DNA from: Catenaria anguillulae PL171
Taxonomy: Eukaryota; Blastocladiomycota; Blastocladiomycetes; Blastocladiales; Catenariaceae
NCBI GenBank assembly: GCA_002102555.1
Contig: MCFL01000006.1
Coordinates: 682,001-746,000, forward strand
Length of the DNA: 64,000 nucleotides
Direction of reading: 5' to 3'
Part shown: in pieces, positions 59,904-64,000 of the stretch
How positions within the stretch are numbered: position 1 is the first letter of the stretch
Layout of the letters: every line of letters starts with the position of its first letter
Position numbers and translations under genes: made by a program
The notes under the pieces: generated by a model
The model's input: the letters and a program-made list of their open reading frames with translations, nothing else
What the model was told of the DNA's origin: nothing
The model's database searches: none

Positions 59904-62900
59904 TCACTTGTGGACGTGTGGAGTCAACACCTGCGTCTCCAGTACTTGCTGGTGTGACCCAGCAGCGGCAATACCCTCCTGACTTTGACCCCAGCTTTGC
60001 AGCAACTCGGCGTCGCTCTCCACCTCAATCTCATCACCATCCTCACTCAATAAACTCTCCCTCTCACTGACATTCCCACTCTCGCCACCGACTCTCCTCC
60101 CACCAGCCGCATGTGCATCCCGATACTCACTCCTCCCCGCCCGTGTTCCCCCCCTCTCTCCAATCACCACCAACCCACACGCGCGTACCGCATCCGCGAC
60201 CCGGTCCACGAGCACAACCCACTTTGTGATCCCTGCTCGATCCAAGATCTCCTCGACCTGCGGGCGCACACGCGCAAAGGCAACGCCCACACCACGCGAC
60301 CGATAATGCTTGGAAATATCGCGAATGACTTGCGCCGCACTGGCGTCAATGCGCGACATGTGGCCCACATCAAACACAACCAGCCTTAGCGGATGCCTGC
60401 GCGTGGGCATTTCCGACGGGTGCATGGCCATGGTCCCGAACCGCTCGGCGCGCAGCAAGCGCTCGCGGAGCTCGCCCGTGTTGGCAAAGTGCAGGGCTTC
60501 GTCGATGCGGACGACAACGACGGATTCAGAGAGCGAGGCGTCGTGATCATTGTGCTCATGGCCAAAGTCGTCGCTAGAGATGGAAATGGCGAGATGATGT
60601 GGAGGTGGCGAGTGTGTTTCAGTGAGCGCAGATCGAGCAATCACAGCATGAGTTGCAGTCGCCGAGGAGTGTCGGTGTGTTGCGGATGCGAGCACTTCGG
60701 CGTCGGGATCGACACGGTTGAACGACATTGGGCTTGCCGACCGGTGGTACAAGATGGACGATGAGGCAATGCTCTCCCGTCCGGTATACTCAGTGTGTGC
60801 AAGACGGTCTCCATGAGCGCCGCCATTGCCCGCTCGTAGCTCTGTCGGCGACCATGATCGCCTTCGACCCCGCACTTGCCTGTATGCCGATGGCTTGATG
60901 GATGCGGCTGAGGCGGCGGCCGACGTTGGTGACACGCCATCTCCCAACGCCACCCGATGGTTCAAGTCTGCACCTGGATGCGTGGCATGCGCATACTCGA
61001 GCAACGTGATCTTTGGCATGGCCACGTCTTTGACGACCAGCAGCAGCGACAGCGCAATCGATGACAGGATACCGGCCTCGATGGAGACAAATAGCGTGAC
61101 GATAAATGTAAACACGAGGCACGCCAAATCTTTCCATGCACGCAGTTGAAGGATGAACTTGACGTCGTCCAGTTCAATCAAGCTTGTTGCCGCCACGAAA
61201 ATGATGGACGCCATGACCGCCTTGGGCAAATGGTAAAACACCGGGAGCAAAACAAGGACCGTGAGCAGCACCAGGATCCCCGCGCTCATGGCAGCGAGCT
61301 GCGTCCGTGCGCCGGCTCGGTCATTGACGCGCGACCGCGTCAGGGATCCAAACGCAGGAAATGCGCCGAAAAGTGAACCGGCGAGGTTGGCCACGCCCAG
61401 CGCGACAAGTTCGCGATTGCGAGAAACGGGATAGTTGTGCGCTGAGGCATACTGCTTGGTGACGACAATGGATTCAACAAATCCAAGAATGGATATCAAG
61501 GCGGCAGGAATCGTGAGTGATCGGATGAGGGAAAATGGCGTGAGATTGGGCAAGGATGGAAATGGAACTAAAGACTTGCCAGCAGGGAGTTTAACTGTGC
61601 CAAGGATGGGGACATTGTACAGGTCGTGCAAATTGGTCCACCAGCTGAGTGTGATGGCGCAAATGACGAGAGCGAGGATTTCGGGTATCACACCAATGGT
61701 TGGGTTCCGAGCAGCGAGTTTGGCCTTGATCGCACGTGCGGCAGTGAGGAAAGAGATGGAGAGAATCGAGACAAGAAGCGTAGGAATATGTGTTTCGTGC
61801 ATGCGAGAAAGTACAATGAGGAGTTTATCGAATGGAGACGGGTCCTCGCCCGGGTCGCTGGCACCGGGTGGAAGCAAGACGGGTGGATTGGTTGGTGATG
61901 GAGGGTCCAAAAAATTGCCGCTGGGATTGGCTGGAATTGGAATTGATGGGACTGTCGAGAGAGCTGCGAGGCCGAGAAGCGGTGGGGCTTGTTCGATGAT
62001 GATGACGATTGCCACAGCCAGAATGAAGCCGCGAAGCAAGGCGCGAGAGAGTACAGAATCGAGAAACCCAAAGCGGAAAAACCCGAGGAGAAATGTGAAG
62101 AGACCAACAAGAAGGCAAAGCGTCCCGGCAATGGCAGCAGAAGCCTCGGAAGCGGCATCCTCTGCCAGACCCGAAGGCAGGTTTTGTGTCACGGCGGATC
62201 CAACAAGGATCGACACGAGAGCTTCAGGCCCAATGGACAGTTGGCGTGACGTTCCAAAGAGGCCGTACACAAGCACGGGAAAGCATCCCGTGTACAGGCC
62301 CGTAATCGGATCGAGTTTTGCAAGCGTGATGGCATACGAAAGGCCCTGTGGAATGAGAACGAACGCGACTGTCGCCGAGGCATGCAGACGTTAGATCAGT
62401 TCGAAACACAGCTAATGAGAAGCATAAGCCTACCTGTGGCCCCAGCCAATACGTCATGGAGTAAATCACTGCGATTGTATGTCGGGATCCAAGCTAGAGC
62501 TGGAATGTAGTAGCGAGCGCGGATCTTCGCAATGTCCCAAATGGTGCGCCACGACGAGTTTGGCTGGTCTGGGGCACGGCCGTCTTCTCCGTTGCCATAA
62601 TCGTCAAGTGCGTGCTGGGCGTGGCTGTGACCTGAACAGCAAACAGGGAGTCATCATGGAATCGGGATCACTGTCAAAGTTCAGACTAGTTTTTCCGAGC
62701 TCCGAACGGAACTGCTGAGTGCAGAAACGAACCCTGAGGTTGGTACAATGGCGAAGGCAGTGGGGTTTCGAATCTTCCACCGTCGACGTCGCGGCGACTT
62801 GGCCGGCGCAACAGTGTTGGCCGCGGCAGCGGATTCGCAATCGCATTGGGCAAAAGTGGCGTTGTTTCCTTCGTCGTTGTCGCTGGTGGCACGGCTTGTA

Positions 62901-62970
62901 CATGATCAGCGCCGTCTGAGGCGTTCACAGTCGCAGGGTCGGGCTGTTCACCCATGTGAGGCAGGACCAT
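59904..62970 (-). CDS. SulP-family anion (sulfate) transporter with STAS domain
   Basis: About 966 residues in three exons (introns 62632-62732 and 62369-62433). A disordered cytoplasmic N-terminus leads to the SulP entry (DLLHDVLAGATVAFVLIPQG, LDPITGLYTGCFPVLVYGLF) and about a dozen membrane helices with the conserved YPVSRNRELVALGVANL and GAFPAFGSLTRSRVND. About 150 variable residues follow, then a STAS domain (VVVRIDEALHFANTGELRER, LRLVVFDVGHMSRIDASA). SulP proteins carry sulfate or other anions with protons or by exchange. The Ser before Ala in 'IDASA' is the position that is phosphorylatable in many STAS domains. The first large exon has a long hydrophobic Pro/Ser insertion (NPSGNFLDPPSPTNPPVLL) in an extracellular loop. 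The frame is unbroken except for the introns. Start: first ATG at 62970, followed by an acidic low-complexity stretch. Substrate cannot be told from sequence alone. Confidence 0.92.
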
Positions 62971-64000
62971 TGTCGAGGAGTTCCGGTCAAAGAGGTTATG
63001 TGACACTCCGCGAGCGGGTGTGAGAACTTGACCTTTGGTCAACGTTTGTCGGGACGGAACGGGTCGGAGCTGGCGTGGGGAGAACGCCTGATCGGGAATT
63101 GGTGGGAAGTTTTGGCAGTGAATTGCATGGAGAGGAAGGATTGCATTGAGTCCCTTGGCTGCTCATGGGCCGATGCTGTTTTCATTTGCCTTCAGCTGCC
63201 AGATGCGTTTGGGCGCGGCAAAGCGCGGAAGGCCTCGTGACGCCTGACCGGCGGCCGCGGGTCGTCGACGGATACCCGCCGGTGCCACGATGCAGGCGGT
63301 TAACAGGAAATGCAATGGATAACCACCGTGCAAGGGTGGGCGCCTCTATCGATTATTTACGTTTGGCTTTGGAGTGCACCAGTTGGACACATGACACCGG
63401 CAGGATGAGCGGGCCACGGCCGTGGCAGCGCCGCCGGGCTCACCGTCCGTCTCTGGACACTGGAGCCGGGGAGTCTTACATATGGTTCTGACGGTTTAAT
63501 TTGTGCTCCTCTTGACCCGCAAGTTGTGCGCGTATGCGGCCGCGCCGGGGCTGCTGCTGCGGTCGGCGAAGGCGATCAAATTTGGAAGGTGAGACAGGCC
63601 CTGCCCACACCAACCACGCCAACTTGGCCCTGCACGCTTGTTTTCACCAACACCAGCCGAAACGGCAGATGGAATGGGCCACTAACAAGCAGGCGATAGG
63701 CAAGAAGAAAGTACATGATCCCTTCTTGCTTGCAGTTTTCCAGAGATCCCTTTGCCCCACTTTCCTCATCAATGTGTAAATCGTTGTCCTGTTGATATTG
63801 GCACATGTCCCAATGACCGACCTCCAACAGCTTGCATGGGCCTCGAATTCCCAAGGCAACTCGCAGGGCTGTCACTTCCCGGCATTGGCCAAATTTGTTT
63901 GTAGTCACCAATGCCGTCCCTGGCGATGTCACCCGCTATATTACTTTCCATAATAACCAAGCGGCACCACTCCATGTCGACATGTCGGCCGCCACCTCGC
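62971..64000. other. Terminal stretch without a gene
   Basis: Upstream region of the SulP gene and window end. G/C-rich at 63160-63480; open frames are short and match nothing I know. The next gene may begin beyond the window. Confidence 0.4.

Overview
The window is nuclear DNA from a fungus. Genes carry short GT-AG introns (mostly 60-112 nt), coding sequence is rich in G/C at third positions, and several genes belong to fungal families: Cdc4-type F-box/WD40, Kcs1, Pho13-like phosphatase, fungal-type RGS, SulP transporter, and secreted DUF7029/DUF7223-like and DUF6604-like proteins. The first gene is a clear CEP131/AZI1, a centriolar-satellite and basal-body protein. Yeasts and moulds without flagella lack it, so a zoospore-forming lineage (Chytridiomycota, Blastocladiomycota or relatives) is the best inference.

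Layout. 0-4 kb: CEP131 (+) tail to tail with a TFIIIC small subunit (-). 4-11 kb: a gene-poor stretch, then an ABCC (MRP-type) transporter (+). 11-17 kb: a seven-helix membrane protein (-), a MAD1-like checkpoint coiled coil (-) and PRP18 (+), the last two head to head. 17-24 kb: a CDC4 orthologue (+) followed by a WD40-only tandem paralogue (+) and a Pho13-like phosphatase (+). 25-30 kb: an RGS protein (-), then about 3.2 kb with no convincing gene. 30-46 kb: KCS1 (+), a DUF6604-like protein (-), the spliceosomal helicase BRR2 (+) and a helical protein (-). 46-64 kb: a membrane protein (+), two related secreted proteins (-) about 7 kb apart enclosing RFC3/5 (+), a large membrane protein (+) and a GNAT acetyltransferase (+), then a SulP anion transporter (-) and an empty end.

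The genes are mostly independent housekeeping functions rather than one pathway. Themes are splicing (PRP18, BRR2), cell cycle and replication (CDC4, MAD1, RFC3/5), signalling (RGS, KCS1), transport (ABCC, SulP) and cell surface (two secreted paralogues and three unrecognised membrane proteins).

Many gene models are interrupted by single-base frame changes. Almost every one goes in the same sense, as if one base were missing, and several lie in C/G runs inside strongly conserved protein segments. I read these as base losses in the assembled sequence, not as pseudogenes. Affected genes are therefore annotated as whole loci. I found no CRISPR array, rRNA, convincing tRNA or transposon. Gene names rest on remembered family motifs, since no search could be run.
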